Shown: positions 18,490 through 27,389, numbered from the stretch's first letter. The stretch is 64,000 nucleotides of DNA from Agreia pratensis (GCF_900177685.1 NZ_FXAY01000003.1:186001-250000); one strand, 5' to 3'. Made by a program: numbers and translations. Notes: generated by a model from the sequence alone, not told the origin.

Positions 18490-18581
18490 TTTGCGTGTGC
18501 GGTACCGCGGAGCCCGTCCGTCGGGTAAATTGGTCTGTTGGACCTGACGCCATCCGCGTCGGGGGACCACGAACTTAATAC

Positions 18582-18590
18582 AGAAGAAGG
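18582..18590 (+). promoter_or_regulatory. Strong Shine-Dalgarno deciding the nusA start
   Basis: AGAAGGAGG lies 10 nt before ATG 18601. It marks nusA translation start and excludes the in-frame TTG at 18538. Confidence 0.7.
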
Positions 18591-18600
18591 AGGCCGGGTT

Positions 18601-19620
18601 ATGGACATCGACCTCAGCGTGCTCAGGCTCTTGGAGCGCGAGCGGGAGATCCCGTTCGACGAACTGGTAGAGATCATCGAACAGGCGATCCTGACCGCCT
18701 ACATCAAGCACACGACGCCGGTCCTGCCGGTCGACGCGCCGAAAGACACGCCGGCGCCCGTGGCTCCGAACGCACGCGTGCACCTCGACCGCAAGAGCGG
18801 CCACGTGAGCATCTACGTGCCCGAGCTCGACGACGACGGTGCTGTGATCGGCGAGAGCGAAGACAGCCCGAGCGACTTCGGTCGGATCGGTGCGTTTGCG
18901 GCCAAGCAGGTCATCAACCAGCGTCTTCGCGACATTGCGGATGACGCTGTTCTCGGTGAGTTCAAGGGTCGTGAGGGCGACATCGTCGCCGGAATCATCC
19001 AGCAGGGACCGAACCCCCGCATGATTCACGTCGACCTCGGAACGATCGAGGCCATCCTCCCTCCCGAGGAGCAGGTTCCAGGTGAGGACTACTCGCACGG
19101 CTCGCGCATCCGCGTCTACGTCACGAGCGTGTCGAAGGGAACCAAGGGTCCTTCGATCACGGTCTCCCGAACGCATCCCTCACTCGTTCGCAAGTTGTTC
19201 GCGCTGGAGGTGCCGGAGATCGCATCGGGCGCCGTCGAGATCGTCTCGCTTGCCCGAGAGGCCGGCCACCGCACCAAGATCGCCGTGCGCGCCACGGAAC
19301 CCGGAATCAACGCCAAGGGCGCCTGCATCGGCGAACTGGGGCAGCGGGTTCGCGCTGTCACGAGCGAGCTGGGCAACGAGAAGATCGACATCGTCGACTT
19401 CTCGACCGATCTGCCCACCTTCGTCGCGAACGCGTTGTCACCGGCCAAGGTATCGAGCGCCTTCGTCATCGACGAGTCGCTGAAGGCTGTGCGCGCACTC
19501 GTTCCCGATTATCAGCTGTCGCTGGCCATCGGCAAAGAGGGGCAGAACGCCCGTCTCGCCGCAAAGCTCACCGGCGCCAAGATCGACATCCAGCCCGATT
19601 CGGTGATGGACGAAGCCTGA
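18601..19620 (+). CDS. nusA: Transcription termination/antitermination factor NusA
   Basis: This RNA polymerase-associated factor controls pausing, termination and antitermination. The 339 aa contain the N-terminal polymerase-binding domain (MDIDLSVLRLLEREREIPFD), an S1 domain (about 115-180, GREGDIVAGIIQQG), KH1 (VSRTHPSLVRKLFALEVPEI region) and KH2 (LSLAIGKEGQNARLAAKLTG). It lacks the C-terminal acidic repeats of enterobacterial NusA, as usual for actinobacteria. It is followed by ylxR and infB in the conserved order. Confidence 0.97.
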   Translation: MDIDLSVLRLLEREREIPFDELVEIIEQAILTAYIKHTTPVLPVDAPKDTPAPVAPNARVHLDRKSGHVSIYVPELDDDGAVIGESEDSPSDFGRIGAFAAKQVINQRLRDIADDAVLGEFKGREGDIVAGIIQQGPNPRMIHVDLGTIEAILPPEEQVPGEDYSHGSRIRVYVTSVSKGTKGPSITVSRTHPSLVRKLFALEVPEIASGAVEIVSLAREAGHRTKIAVRATEPGINAKGACIGELGQRVRAVTSELGNEKIDIVDFSTDLPTFVANALSPAKVSSAFVIDESLKAVRALVPDYQLSLAIGKEGQNARLAAKLTGAKIDIQPDSVMDEA

Positions 19621-19660
19621 CGCCGCGTCACCACGGGGATCGATTCGGCGGAGGTGTAGT

Positions 19661-19978
19661 ATGGAACCCGTAAGAACGTGCGTCGGTTGCCGCGCGCGCG
19701 CCGATCGATCCTCACTTCTGAGGGTCGTCGCCCGGATTCCAGTCGTGGTCGTCGATGAGACGGCCGTTCTGCCCGGTCGGGGCGCGTGGGTGCATCCCCG
19801 CATCGAGTGCGTCGAGAAGGCGCAGGCACGCAAGGCTTTCGGCCGGGCGTTGCGCATCAAGACCGCACTCGACACGTCCTCCGTTCTCGCTTTTCTTGAG
19901 CGGCAGGCGACTCATCCATCAATCCGCAGACATTCAGTTTCTAAAGAACAGGCTGAAACGTACATCGTGACCAACTAA
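19661..19978 (+). CDS. ylxR: YlxR (DUF448) RNA-binding protein
   Basis: This 105-aa protein has the DUF448 signature RTCVGCRARADRSSLLRVV at residues 5-23, and GRGAWVHP followed by KAFGRALR. YlxR proteins are small nucleic-acid-binding regulators encoded between nusA and infB. ATG 19661 has GGAGG about 8 nt upstream. The TAA stop overlaps an ATG (TAATG) that opens a chain of mini-ORFs leading towards infB. Confidence 0.92.
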   Translation: MEPVRTCVGCRARADRSSLLRVVARIPVVVVDETAVLPGRGAWVHPRIECVEKAQARKAFGRALRIKTALDTSSVLAFLERQATHPSIRRHSVSKEQAETYIVTN

Positions 19979-20028
19979 TGAGTGACAACTAATGAGCGGC
20001 TCCAAATGAGCCCCGCGCACAACTAATG
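19978..20028 (+). promoter_or_regulatory. Chain of three coupled mini-ORFs between ylxR and infB
   Basis: After the ylxR TAA, three tiny reading frames follow with overlapping stop/start codons: ATG 19978 (MSDN, stop 19990-19992), ATG 19992 (MSGSK, stop 20007-20009) and ATG 20006 (MSPAHN, stop 20024-20026). The last stop overlaps ATG 20026. CAACTAATG occurs three times (19972, 19986, 20020). The three frames are all different. A terminating ribosome could reinitiate at each junction. ATG 20026 opens a frame that runs through the infB start region. Confidence 0.55.
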
Positions 20029-20035
20029 GTCTGCC

Positions 20036-20062
20036 CCTGTTTGGGAGCGGATCCCAGACAGG
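20036..20062 (+). promoter_or_regulatory. Hairpin covering the infB Shine-Dalgarno
   Basis: CCTGT-T-TGGGA (20036-20046) pairs with TCCCA-G-ACAGG (20052-20062), an 11-pair stem with one T·G wobble and a 5-nt loop. The right arm ends in the first two bases of the GGAGAA ribosome-binding site of infB. Translation of the upstream frame from ATG 20026 would open it. Confidence 0.55.
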
Positions 20063-20068
20063 AGAATT

Positions 20069-22876
20069 GTGGCTGCAAAACCACGCGTACACGAAGTCGC
20101 CGCCGAACTCGGCGTCGACAGCAAGATCGCCCTCGCGAAACTGAAAGAAATGGGTCAGTTCGTCAAGGGCCCCTCATCGAGCATCGAGCCGCCCGTCGCC
20201 CGTCGCCTGAAGGAAGCCCTTCTCGCTGACGGTGCCGGAACCGCGGCTGCGGCACCCGCCCCGGCCAAGGCCGCACCCTCGCCCGCCCGCCCCGGTGGAG
20301 CTCGGACCACGGCGACCCCCGGTCCCGCTCGTCCTGCTGCGCCCGCGGCACCCACCCCCGCGGCACCCGCCGCTCCCGTCGTTGAGACCCCGACGCCCGC
20401 TGCTGCACCTGCTGCGCCGGCTGAGGCTCCCGCGGCAACCCCGACGCCTGCCGTCGAGACGAACCAGCCCGCGGCCCCCGTGTCGACAGGCGAGACCGCT
20501 CCTGCGGGCGGCGCGCCTCGTCCTGGCGCTCCGCGTCCGGGCAACAACCCGTTCGCCAGCCAGCAGGGTATGCAGCGTCCTGGCGCTCCGCGTCCGGGTA
20601 ACAACCCGTTCGCCAGCCAGCAGGGTATGGGTACCACTCCCGCACCTCGCGCGGGCACCGGCGGAGGCTCGACGGGCGCGATTCCACGTCCGGCTGCGCC
20701 TCGTCCCGGCGCTCCTCGCCCGGGCGCTCCTCGTCCCGGCGGCGCAGGCCAGGGCGCACGTCCCGGCGGATTCGGCCAGCGTCCCGCAGGCGCCGGCGGC
20801 GGATTCCGCCCCGGTGGAGCGGGCGGTGCTCGCCCGGCGGGCGGCGGTTTCCAGCGCCCCGGCGGAGCTCCCGGCGCAACGCCCGGTTTCGGCGCGCCTC
20901 GCCCCGCGGGCGGTGGCGGCCGTGGTCGTGGCCCCGGCGGAGGAACGGCTGGAGCATTCGGTCGTGGAGGCGGTCGTGCCAAGGCACGTAAGTCGAAGCG
21001 CACGAAGCGGGCAGAATTCGAGCTGCGGGAAGCCCCGTCGCTCGGAGGCGTCAGCGTTCCCCGTGGCGACGGCTCGACCGTGGTGCGGCTGCGTCGCGGC
21101 GCATCCATCACCGACTTCGCAGACAAGATCGACGCGAGCCCCGGAAACCTGGTCACGGTGCTGTTCCACCTCGGTGAGATGGCGACGGCGACCGAGTCCC
21201 TCGACGAGGCGACCTTCGACATCCTGGGCGAAGAGCTCGGCTACAAGATCCAGATGGTCTCTCCGGAGGACGAGGATCGCGAGCTGCTGAGCGGCTTCGA
21301 CATCGACATCGACCAGGAGCTCGAAGACGAAACCGACGAGGTTCTCGAGATCCGTCCGCCGGTCGTCACCGTCATGGGTCACGTCGACCACGGTAAGACG
21401 AGACTCCTCGACGCGATCCGCAGCGCCAACGTCGTTGCGGGCGAAGCCGGTGGCATCACACAGCACATCGGTGCCTACCAGGTCTCGGCCGAGCACGAGG
21501 GCATCGAGCGCAAGATCACCTTCATCGACACACCGGGTCACGAGGCGTTCACCGCCATGCGCGCCCGTGGTGCGCAGGTCACCGACATCGCCATCCTGGT
21601 GGTCGCGGCCGACGACGGCATCATGCCGCAGACGGTCGAGGCCCTCAACCACGCCCAGGCGGCCAACGTGCCGATCGTGGTCGCGGTGAACAAGGTCGAC
21701 AAGGTCGGGGCAAACCCCGCCAAGGTGCGCCAGCAGCTCACCGAATTCGGCCTCGTCGCCGAAGAGTACGGCGGAGACGTCATGTTCGTCGACGTGTCAG
21801 CGCTCAACAACATCGGTATCAAGGAACTCCTCGACGCCGTGCTGCTGACTGCCGATGCCGGTCTCGACATGCGCGCCAACCCGAACAAGGATGCCCGTGG
21901 CGTCGCGATCGAAGCGAAGCTCGACAAGGGCCGTGGTGCTGTTGCAACCGTGCTGATCCAGTCGGGAACCCTGCGCGTCGGAGACCCGATCGTCGCCGGA
22001 ACCGCGTATGGAAAAGTACGGGCCATGCACGATGAGGATGGAAACATCGTCACCGAGGCAACGCCCGCCCGCCCCGTGCAGGTGCAGGGACTCTCGACGG
22101 TGCCTCGCGCCGGCGACACCTTCCTGGTCACCGAAGACGACCGCACTGCCCGGCAGATCGCCGAGAAGCGCGAAGCCGTCGAGCGCAACGCGCTGCTGGC
22201 CAAGAGCCGCAAGCGCATCTCGCTCGAGGACTTCACCCGTGCACTCGAAGAGGGCAAGGTCGAGTCGCTCAACCTCATCATCAAGGGTGACGTCTCCGGT
22301 GCCGTCGAGGCGCTCGAGGAGTCGCTGCTCAAGATCGAGGTCGACGATTCGGTGCAGCTGCGCATCATCCACCGCGGTGTGGGCGCCGTCACCGAGTCGG
22401 ACGTCAACCTGGCAACGGTCGACAACGCGATCATCATCGGGTTCAACGTGCGTCCCGACACGAAGGCGCGCGAGCGTGCCGCTCGTGAGGGTGTCGACGT
22501 GCGCTTCTACTCGGTCATCTACTCCGCGCTCGAAGACATCGAGAACTCGCTCAAGGGCATGCTCAAGCCCGAGTTCGAAGAGGTCCAGTCGGGTGTGGCG
22601 GAGATCCGCGAGGTCTTCCGTTCCTCCAAGTTCGGAAACATCGCCGGTGTCATCGTGCGCTCGGGAACCATCACGAGAAATGCCAAGGCGCGGGTCATCC
22701 GCGACGGCGTCGTGGTCGGCGACAACCTGGCCATCGAGTCGCTGCGTCGCTTCAAGGACGACGTCACCGAGGTTCGTACGGACTTCGAAGCCGGTATCGG
22801 CCTCGGCAAGTTCAACGACATCCAGATCGGCGACGAGATCGAGACCATCGAGATGAAGGAGAAGCCGCGCGTCTAG
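20069..22876 (+). CDS. infB: Translation initiation factor IF-2
   Basis: This GTPase delivers initiator tRNA to the 30S subunit. The 935 aa start at GTG 20069, with AGGAGAA just upstream. An IF2N helix region ([20 protein letters not shown]) is followed by a long Ala/Pro/Gly/Arg-rich disordered section (about 55-310), then the G domain with [14 protein letters not shown] (G1), DTPGHEAFT (G3) and NKVD (G4), and domains II-IV. The disordered part contains a near-perfect 57-nt tandem duplication (20519-20629). The protein is typical of actinobacterial IF-2. Confidence 0.97.
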   Translation: MAAKPRVHEVAAELGVDSKIALAKLKEMGQFVKGPSSSIEPPVARRLKEALLADGAGTAAAAPAPAKAAPSPARPGGARTTATPGPARPAAPAAPTPAAPAAPVVETPTPAAAPAAPAEAPAATPTPAVETNQPAAPVSTGETAPAGGAPRPGAPRPGNNPFASQQGMQRPGAPRPGNNPFASQQGMGTTPAPRAGTGGGSTGAIPRPAAPRPGAPRPGAPRPGGAGQGARPGGFGQRPAGAGGGFRPGGAGGARPAGGGFQRPGGAPGATPGFGAPRPAGGGGRGRGPGGGTAGAFGRGGGRAKARKSKRTKRAEFELREAPSLGGVSVPRGDGSTVVRLRRGASITDFADKIDASPGNLVTVLFHLGEMATATESLDEATFDILGEELGYKIQMVSPEDEDRELLSGFDIDIDQELEDETDEVLEIRPPVVTVMGHVDHGKTRLLDAIRSANVVAGEAGGITQHIGAYQVSAEHEGIERKITFIDTPGHEAFTAMRARGAQVTDIAILVVAADDGIMPQTVEALNHAQAANVPIVVAVNKVDKVGANPAKVRQQLTEFGLVAEEYGGDVMFVDVSALNNIGIKELLDAVLLTADAGLDMRANPNKDARGVAIEAKLDKGRGAVATVLIQSGTLRVGDPIVAGTAYGKVRAMHDEDGNIVTEATPARPVQVQGLSTVPRAGDTFLVTEDDRTARQIAEKREAVERNALLAKSRKRISLEDFTRALEEGKVESLNLIIKGDVSGAVEALEESLLKIEVDDSVQLRIIHRGVGAVTESDVNLATVDNAIIIGFNVRPDTKARERAAREGVDVRFYSVIYSALEDIENSLKGMLKPEFEEVQSGVAEIREVFRSSKFGNIAGVIVRSGTITRNAKARVIRDGVVVGDNLAIESLRRFKDDVTEVRTDFEAGIGLGKFNDIQIGDEIETIEMKEKPRV
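20519..20629 (+). repeat. 57-nt tandem duplication inside infB
   Basis: Two 54-nt copies (20519-20572 and 20576-20629), joined by CAG, encode [18 protein letters not shown] twice with a Gln between. I see one base difference (GGGC versus GGGT). In frame, in the disordered N-terminal region. Confidence 0.9.
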
Positions 22877-22921
22877 TCCTCACGGGCCAGATCGCAGCTT
22901 CGAAAGAGAACGGAAAGCACC

Positions 22922-23413
22922 ATGGCTGATCCCGCACGCGCCAGAAAGATGGCGGAGCGAATCCAGGTCATCGTCGCGAAGACGCTCGAGCGGGGGTTGA
23001 AAGACCCCCGCCTGGGCTTCGTCACCATCACCGACGTGAGAGTGACCGGCGACCTGCAACACGCATCGGTCTTCTACACGGTGTACGGCTCAGACGAGGA
23101 GCGCGCCAACAGCGCAGCGGCTCTGAAGAGCGCCACGGGAATGCTGCGGAGCGAGGTGGGCAAGAACATCACGGCTCGCCTCACTCCGAGCCTGGAGTTC
23201 ATCCCAGACGGCATCCCCGAGAACGCACAGCTGATCGACGGCCTTCTGGTCGAAGCCCAGCAGCGAGACGCCGAGACCCTTCGGCTCGCTCGCGAGGCGA
23301 AGTACGCCGGCGACGCCGATCCGTACATCAAGCCTCGACAGGTTGGCGACGACGAGCTCGATGAGCTCGACGACGATGATGACGACGAACCGGCGGCTGC
23401 TCCTCGCCACTAG
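22922..23413 (+). CDS. rbfA: Ribosome-binding factor A
   Basis: RbfA is a KH-fold factor for 30S maturation and 16S rRNA 5' end processing. The 163 aa begin MADPARARKMAERIQVIVAK and include RLGFVTITDVRVTGDLQHASV and the helix-kink-helix region LRSEVGKNITARLTPSLEFI. The C-terminus is an extra acidic tail (EL DELDDDDDDE type) after about residue 140. It is 45 bp after infB, last gene of the nusA operon, and is followed by a strong terminator. Confidence 0.95.
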   Translation: MADPARARKMAERIQVIVAKTLERGLKDPRLGFVTITDVRVTGDLQHASVFYTVYGSDEERANSAAALKSATGMLRSEVGKNITARLTPSLEFIPDGIPENAQLIDGLLVEAQQRDAETLRLAREAKYAGDADPYIKPRQVGDDELDELDDDDDDEPAAAPRH

Positions 23414-23422
23414 CGCGAAGCG

Positions 23423-24424
23423 TCAACCGATTCGTCGAAAGACAGCGGCGACTTCCTCGATCTCGAGGAAGTCGCCGCTTTTTTCTACCCTGTGCACGAG
23501 CTCGGTGAGGCATTCGTTGATCGGCGCTGTCAGTCCGGCAGCGGAAGCGGCCCGCACCACGGCGCCGTTGAGAAAGTCGATCTCTGTCGGCTGGCCGCGC
23601 CGGATGCTCTGGAGGGTGGAACCGGGGTTCGGGGTGTCACCCATTCTCGAGGCCATCACCCGCGGAAGAACACGGCCGATGGCGATCGGTGCGAGCGCGA
23701 ATGCCCTCAACAGCGTCTGACCGAGGCCCTGCAGCGAGGCGAAACGAACTCCGGTCGCGAACCCGATCCGCACGGCTTCCCGCATGCTCGCCGTGACGAT
23801 ATGGCCGAGCACCGGATGCACGAGAGTCTCCTGAGCAGACAGACCGGTGATGGCGGGCATCGCGTTGACCTGGTTCACGATGAGCTTCGACCATTGGGCG
23901 CCGCGGAAGTCGGCGACCAACTCGGTGGGCATGGCCTCCCCGAGCACGGCCGACACCTCCGCTGCGATCTGACGGCGGGTCGGATCATCGATGCCGATGA
24001 CGGTGGGGCCAGCGGCGGTCACGTCGATGAGACCCGGGTGCACGTAGCTTGCGGCGTAGACCGCGATCGCGCCGACGATGGGGGAGTCTGGCAGGAGGTC
24101 CTCGGCGACGCGCACCCCGTCGAGTCCGTTCTGCACGATGACGACGGGGATGCCCGTCAGCCATTCGGCGTTCGCCGCGATCGCGTCGGCTGCATCCTGC
24201 GCCTTGGTGCATATGAACGCCATCTCGGGCGTCGCGTCGAGTACCGCGGATGCGCGCGGCCGCGCCAGGTGCTCGCCCCAGCCCCCCGAGATACGCAGGC
24301 CGGACGAGCTGATCGTCGTCAGCTGTTCGCCCCGCGCCGTGATGGCGACATCGTGTCCCGCGCGGTCGAGGAGAGCCGTGATGGTGCCCCCGATCGCTCC
24401 TGCTCCGATCACGGCGATTCGCAT
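23423..24424 (-). CDS. 2-dehydropantoate 2-reductase family protein (PanE/ApbA)
   Basis: This 333-aa NAD(P)H-dependent reductase has an N-terminal Rossmann loop IGAGAIGGTI (4-13), VQNGLDGV near 118, and a C-terminal 6PGDH-like helical domain with KLIVNQVNAMPAITG, including the expected catalytic Lys. The usual reaction is ketopantoate to pantoate in CoA synthesis. Members also act on other 2-keto acids, so a biosynthetic role is not certain. ATG 24424 lies 6 nt after TAGGCT. The last 14 codons double as the terminator of the converging rbfA operon. Confidence 0.85.
   Translation of the reverse strand: MRIAVIGAGAIGGTITALLDRAGHDVAITARGEQLTTISSSGLRISGGWGEHLARPRASAVLDATPEMAFICTKAQDAADAIAANAEWLTGIPVVIVQNGLDGVRVAEDLLPDSPIVGAIAVYAASYVHPGLIDVTAAGPTVIGIDDPTRRQIAAEVSAVLGEAMPTELVADFRGAQWSKLIVNQVNAMPAITGLSAQETLVHPVLGHIVTASMREAVRIGFATGVRFASLQGLGQTLLRAFALAPIAIGRVLPRVMASRMGDTPNPGSTLQSIRRGQPTEIDFLNGAVVRAASAAGLTAPINECLTELVHRVEKSGDFLEIEEVAAVFRRIG
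23444..23484 (+). terminator. Intrinsic terminator of the nusA–infB–rbfA operon, inside the opposite gene
   Basis: A perfect 17-bp stem (23444-23460 with 23463-23479) is followed by a run of six T ending at 23484. On the minus strand the same bases encode the last residues of the ketopantoate reductase-like protein (KSGDFLEIEEVAA). Confidence 0.92.
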
Positions 24425-24430
24425 AGGGCA

Positions 24431-24436
24431 AGCCTA
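24431..24436 (-). promoter_or_regulatory. -10 element TAGGCT of the panE-like gene
   Basis: On the minus strand TAGGCT is 6 nt before ATG 24424. It lies in the 31-bp gap after the lipoprotein gene, so the reductase can be transcribed separately and leaderless. Confidence 0.5.
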
Positions 24437-24455
24437 GGCGCTGGGGTGTGCCGGC

Positions 24456-25106
24456 CTACTTCCAGACGTCGCTGACGAGCGTGTCCATCAGATCCGGAGT
24501 CGAGACGTTGGCCTGGCTCACTCGGATGAACACGCCGTCGCGGACGAGGACGGTTTCGCCGATCTCGACGTTGTACTTGGTGTCTGTCGTGAACTTCTCG
24601 CACGTCTCGGCGGAACCATCCTGAGTGCAGCTGAACCCGTCGGCCGGCAGCGACTGCAGGTATGGGGCCGAAATGGCAGGATCGACCTCACCGATCTCCA
24701 CGGACATGTTCGTGATGTCGGCCTGCGGATCTCTCCACACGCATCGGAGTTCGGTGGCCGACAACATCGACTGGAGCAGAGTCGCACCGCTCGGTGCGGG
24801 GGTCGGAGAGATGGATCCGGACGGGGTGTAGTACTGGTCTCCGGGGCTTCCGACCACGGCCGGGTCGTTCAATGGCCAACTCCCGAACGTGGACGTGAAG
24901 GGCGTCGACGCGATGAGGGATGCGCAGTCGGCCGGGATCGCATATGCGGCCGGCTCGGGAGTCGGGGGCGAGGTCGGTTCTGGGCTCATCGTGGGGTGTG
25001 CCGCTGAGGGTGGCGCGGTCGTTGGCTGGCCGGTCGACTGTGCCCCCGCGCATCCGGTCAGTACGACCGCGAGAAGGGTGATCGAAATGCCGAGAAGAGC
25101 CTTCAT
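24456..25106 (-). CDS. Putative lipoprotein of unknown function
   Basis: This 216-aa protein has a signal peptide ending in the lipobox LTGC (Cys about 19), then a Thr/Pro/Ser-rich linker (about 25-55) and a globular domain of about 160 residues with four cysteines (DCASL, LRCVW, FSCTQD, ETCEKF) that could form two disulfides outside the membrane. The folded part has a pattern seen in many actinobacterial lipoproteins of unknown role. It is encoded between mutY and the reductase on the same strand; no function can be derived. Confidence 0.75.
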   Translation of the reverse strand: MKALLGISITLLAVVLTGCAGAQSTGQPTTAPPSAAHPTMSPEPTSPPTPEPAAYAIPADCASLIASTPFTSTFGSWPLNDPAVVGSPGDQYYTPSGSISPTPAPSGATLLQSMLSATELRCVWRDPQADITNMSVEIGEVDPAISAPYLQSLPADGFSCTQDGSAETCEKFTTDTKYNVEIGETVLVRDGVFIRVSQANVSTPDLMDTLVSDVWK

Positions 25107-25156
25107 CGTGTTATTGCCGCCTTCGTCTCATGAACTCATGGCCAGCATACGGTTGC

Positions 25157-26077
25157 TCACGAGGGCAGAGCGAAGCCATCGGGTGTTCGCGCAAGGAGGC
25201 CATCACGGACGAGGCCGTCGACGGCGCGCTCGAGCTGCACGCTGTCATGCCAGACCGCATCGACCGCGCCGATGGGTACGCTCTGGGCGCCCTCGCTCGC
25301 GCGGAGGAGAGCGAGCACGAGCCCCCGCACCTGACGGTCTGATCCTTCGAACTTCTTCTGCACCTTCTTGCGCGGTCCGCCCGTCGCCGGAAAGCCGGCG
25401 CGAAGCCACGCACACGAGGCGCGAATCGGGCAGATGTCGCACTCGGGTCGGCGCGCGGTGCATACGACGGCTCCGAGTTCCATGATCGCGGCGTTGAAGA
25501 GACGCGCATCGTGTTCGTCATGGGGCAGCAAACGCTCCATCGCCTCTAGATCGCGTCGCGCGCTCGGCGGACCTGCGTCGTCGCGTCCTTCGATGGAACG
25601 GGCGATGACGCGGCGGGTATTCGTGTCGACGACCGGATGCCTGTCGCCGTACGCGAAGACCGCCACAGCTCTCGACGTGTAGTCCCCGATGCCCGGGAGT
25701 TCGCGAAGCGCCGCGACATCTGACGGTACGACCCCTCCGTGTTCCTCGGTGATCGCCACGGCGCAGGCGTGCAGCCACAGAGCTCGCCGGGGATAGCCGA
25801 GTGACTGCCATGCTCGAACAGCCTCACCGGGGGAGTCTGCAGCGAGGGCTTCGGGAGTGGGCCAGCGTTCGAGCCACTCTTCGAGCCTCGGTATGACTCG
25901 CGCTACGGGCGTCTGCTGCAGCATGAACTCGCTGACGAGGATGCCCCAGGCGCCGAACTCCGGAGCGCGCCACGGGAGATCGCGCGCAGAACCCTCGAAC
26001 CACTCGATGAGTGTGCGGGCATAGTCGCTCGTGGCGGTCGCTCCTGCAGAGTCAGCGGGCGGGGCGTTCGTCGTCAC
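25157..26077 (-). CDS. mutY: A/G-specific adenine DNA glycosylase
   Basis: MutY removes adenine mispaired with 8-oxoguanine. The 306 aa show the catalytic Glu region VSEFMLQQTPVARV (about 47-60), the HhH motif LRELPGIGDYTSRAVAVFAY with the essential Asp in HPVVDTNTRRV, and four [4Fe-4S] cysteines in CTARRPECDICPIRASC (spacing 6-2-5). The C-terminal Nudix-like 8-oxoG recognition domain is very short or missing, as in other small actinobacterial MutY proteins. GTG 26077 follows TAGGCT by 6 nt. Confidence 0.95.
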   Translation of the reverse strand: MTTNAPPADSAGATATSDYARTLIEWFEGSARDLPWRAPEFGAWGILVSEFMLQQTPVARVIPRLEEWLERWPTPEALAADSPGEAVRAWQSLGYPRRALWLHACAVAITEEHGGVVPSDVAALRELPGIGDYTSRAVAVFAYGDRHPVVDTNTRRVIARSIEGRDDAGPPSARRDLEAMERLLPHDEHDARLFNAAIMELGAVVCTARRPECDICPIRASCAWLRAGFPATGGPRKKVQKKFEGSDRQVRGLVLALLRASEGAQSVPIGAVDAVWHDSVQLERAVDGLVRDGLLARTPDGFALPS

Positions 26078-26083
26078 CGTGAC

Positions 26084-26089
26084 AGCCTA
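26084..26089 (-). promoter_or_regulatory. -10 element TAGGCT of mutY
   Basis: The minus-strand TAGGCT is 6 nt before GTG 26077. The surrounding AGCCTAGGCT is palindromic. Confidence 0.45.
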
Positions 26090-26146
26090 GGCTCACTTCG
26101 CGCCACGATCGAGACGAGCCCGCGACCTTCGTGAGATGCTCGTGGC

Positions 26147-26794
26147 GTGATCGCTGACTACTGGCCCCTTCTTGATCTGCAGTTGATGACCGAGCGCTTG
26201 GTGCTCCGTTCGCCGAACGACGACGAGCTTGCGGCCCTCGCCGGCGTCGCCGCTCGGGGCGTGCACGCGCCCGGCGAGCGCCCCTACCTCGTGCCCTGGA
26301 CGGAGGGCACGCCGATAGAGCGCGCTGTGCACGTCGCGCAGCAGCACTGGCGGCGGCGTGGCGAATGGACTCCTCAGTCCTGGGAGCTCGAGCTCGGACT
26401 TTTCTTCGATGGACAGCCCGTGGGGATGGTGGCCATGCGTGCGCAGGACTTTCGAGTGCGGCGGGAGGTGAAGACAGAGTCGTGGCTCGGAATCGACTAC
26501 CACCGACGCGGGCTCGGAACCGAGGCGCGCGCGGCGCTACTGCACCTCGCCTTCGTCGAGCTCGGAGCCGAAAGCGCTGTGAGCGAGGTGTTCCAAGACA
26601 ACGCCGGGTCGCAGGGTGTGTCTCGACGCCTGGGGTATAGGCACGACGGAATCTCGCGGGATCTGCGCGACGGCGACGTGATGGTCTCGGATCGCCTTCG
26701 CCTCGACCGGCGAGACTGGGACCGAGTCGACCGCCCGGATGTAGCGGTGGCTGGCCTGCTTCCCTGTCTGCCTCTCTTCGGCATCTCTCGCTGA
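26147..26794 (+). CDS. GNAT family N-acetyltransferase (RimJ/RimL-like)
   Basis: This 215-aa protein opens with LMTERLVLRSPNDDELAALA, the RimJ-like start. It has the acetyl-CoA loop YHRRGLGTEARAAL near 118 and the strand-helix SQGVSRRLGYRHDG. It may acetylate proteins or small molecules; the acceptor is unknown. GTG 26147 was chosen because the first beta strand begins ten residues later. It is divergent from mutY, and the short intergenic region has no clear operator. Confidence 0.83.
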   Translation: MIADYWPLLDLQLMTERLVLRSPNDDELAALAGVAARGVHAPGERPYLVPWTEGTPIERAVHVAQQHWRRRGEWTPQSWELELGLFFDGQPVGMVAMRAQDFRVRREVKTESWLGIDYHRRGLGTEARAALLHLAFVELGAESAVSEVFQDNAGSQGVSRRLGYRHDGISRDLRDGDVMVSDRLRLDRRDWDRVDRPDVAVAGLLPCLPLFGISR

Positions 26795-26834
26795 CTGAGC
26801 GTGGCGGCAAGGTCGCGACGATAGAGTCCGATGC

Positions 26835-27389
26835 ATGATCGTATGGCTCAACGGCACCCACGGTGCGGGAAAGACGACAACCGCTGCGCTGGTGCAGTCG
26901 TTGCTGCCCGATTCTCGTGTCCTCGATGCAGAGCAGGTCGGCGGAGTGCTGATGAGTATCACGCCCGGTCTGCCGGAGACGGACAACTTCCAGCATTGGC
27001 CTCCGTGGAGGCCCCTCGTCGTCGAGACGGCGCGGCAGGTCCTTCATTATGCAGGGGGGACACTGGTGATGCCGATGACCGTGCTCGTCGAGGAGTACTG
27101 GCGCGAGATCAGCTCGGGTCTCGCCGGATACGGGATCCCCATACGGCACTTCGTGCTGCATGCGGAGACCCCGGTGCTTCATGACAGGATCATGAACGAC
27201 GAGGTGATGGGGCCATCGAGGTTCAGACTCGCCTACCTCAAGCCCTACGAGGATGCTGCCCGTACATGGCTGCACAGAGACGCCGAGGTGATCGATACCA
27301 CCGCCGTCTCGCCGCAACGCGTCGCGCAGCAGATCGCGGACTCCGTGTTGCGGGCCGGATGCGCAAACGCCTCCGACCGCGTGATCTAG
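26835..27389 (+). CDS. TmrB-like P-loop ATP-binding protein
   Basis: This 184-aa P-loop protein has Walker A NGTHGAGKTTTA at 6-17, then VLDAEQVGGVLMSI, FQHWPPWRPLV, and TLVMPMTVLVEEYW. These blocks, in order, match the pattern of the Bacillus tunicamycin-resistance protein TmrB and its relatives. The substrate here is unknown, and many relatives are annotated only as AAA proteins. ATG 26835 is 7 nt after TAGAGT (26822-26827). It precedes the WXG100 cassette but has a separate promoter from it. Confidence 0.75.
   Translation: MIVWLNGTHGAGKTTTAALVQSLLPDSRVLDAEQVGGVLMSITPGLPETDNFQHWPPWRPLVVETARQVLHYAGGTLVMPMTVLVEEYWREISSGLAGYGIPIRHFVLHAETPVLHDRIMNDEVMGPSRFRLAYLKPYEDAARTWLHRDAEVIDTTAVSPQRVAQQIADSVLRAGCANASDRVI

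Noticed and set aside
20026-20229. 67-codon frame starting in the ylxR–infB gap and overlapping infB
   Set aside because: As a protein it is just a shifted reading of infB, rich in Arg. Its start may matter for coupling and is treated as a regulatory element, not as a gene.
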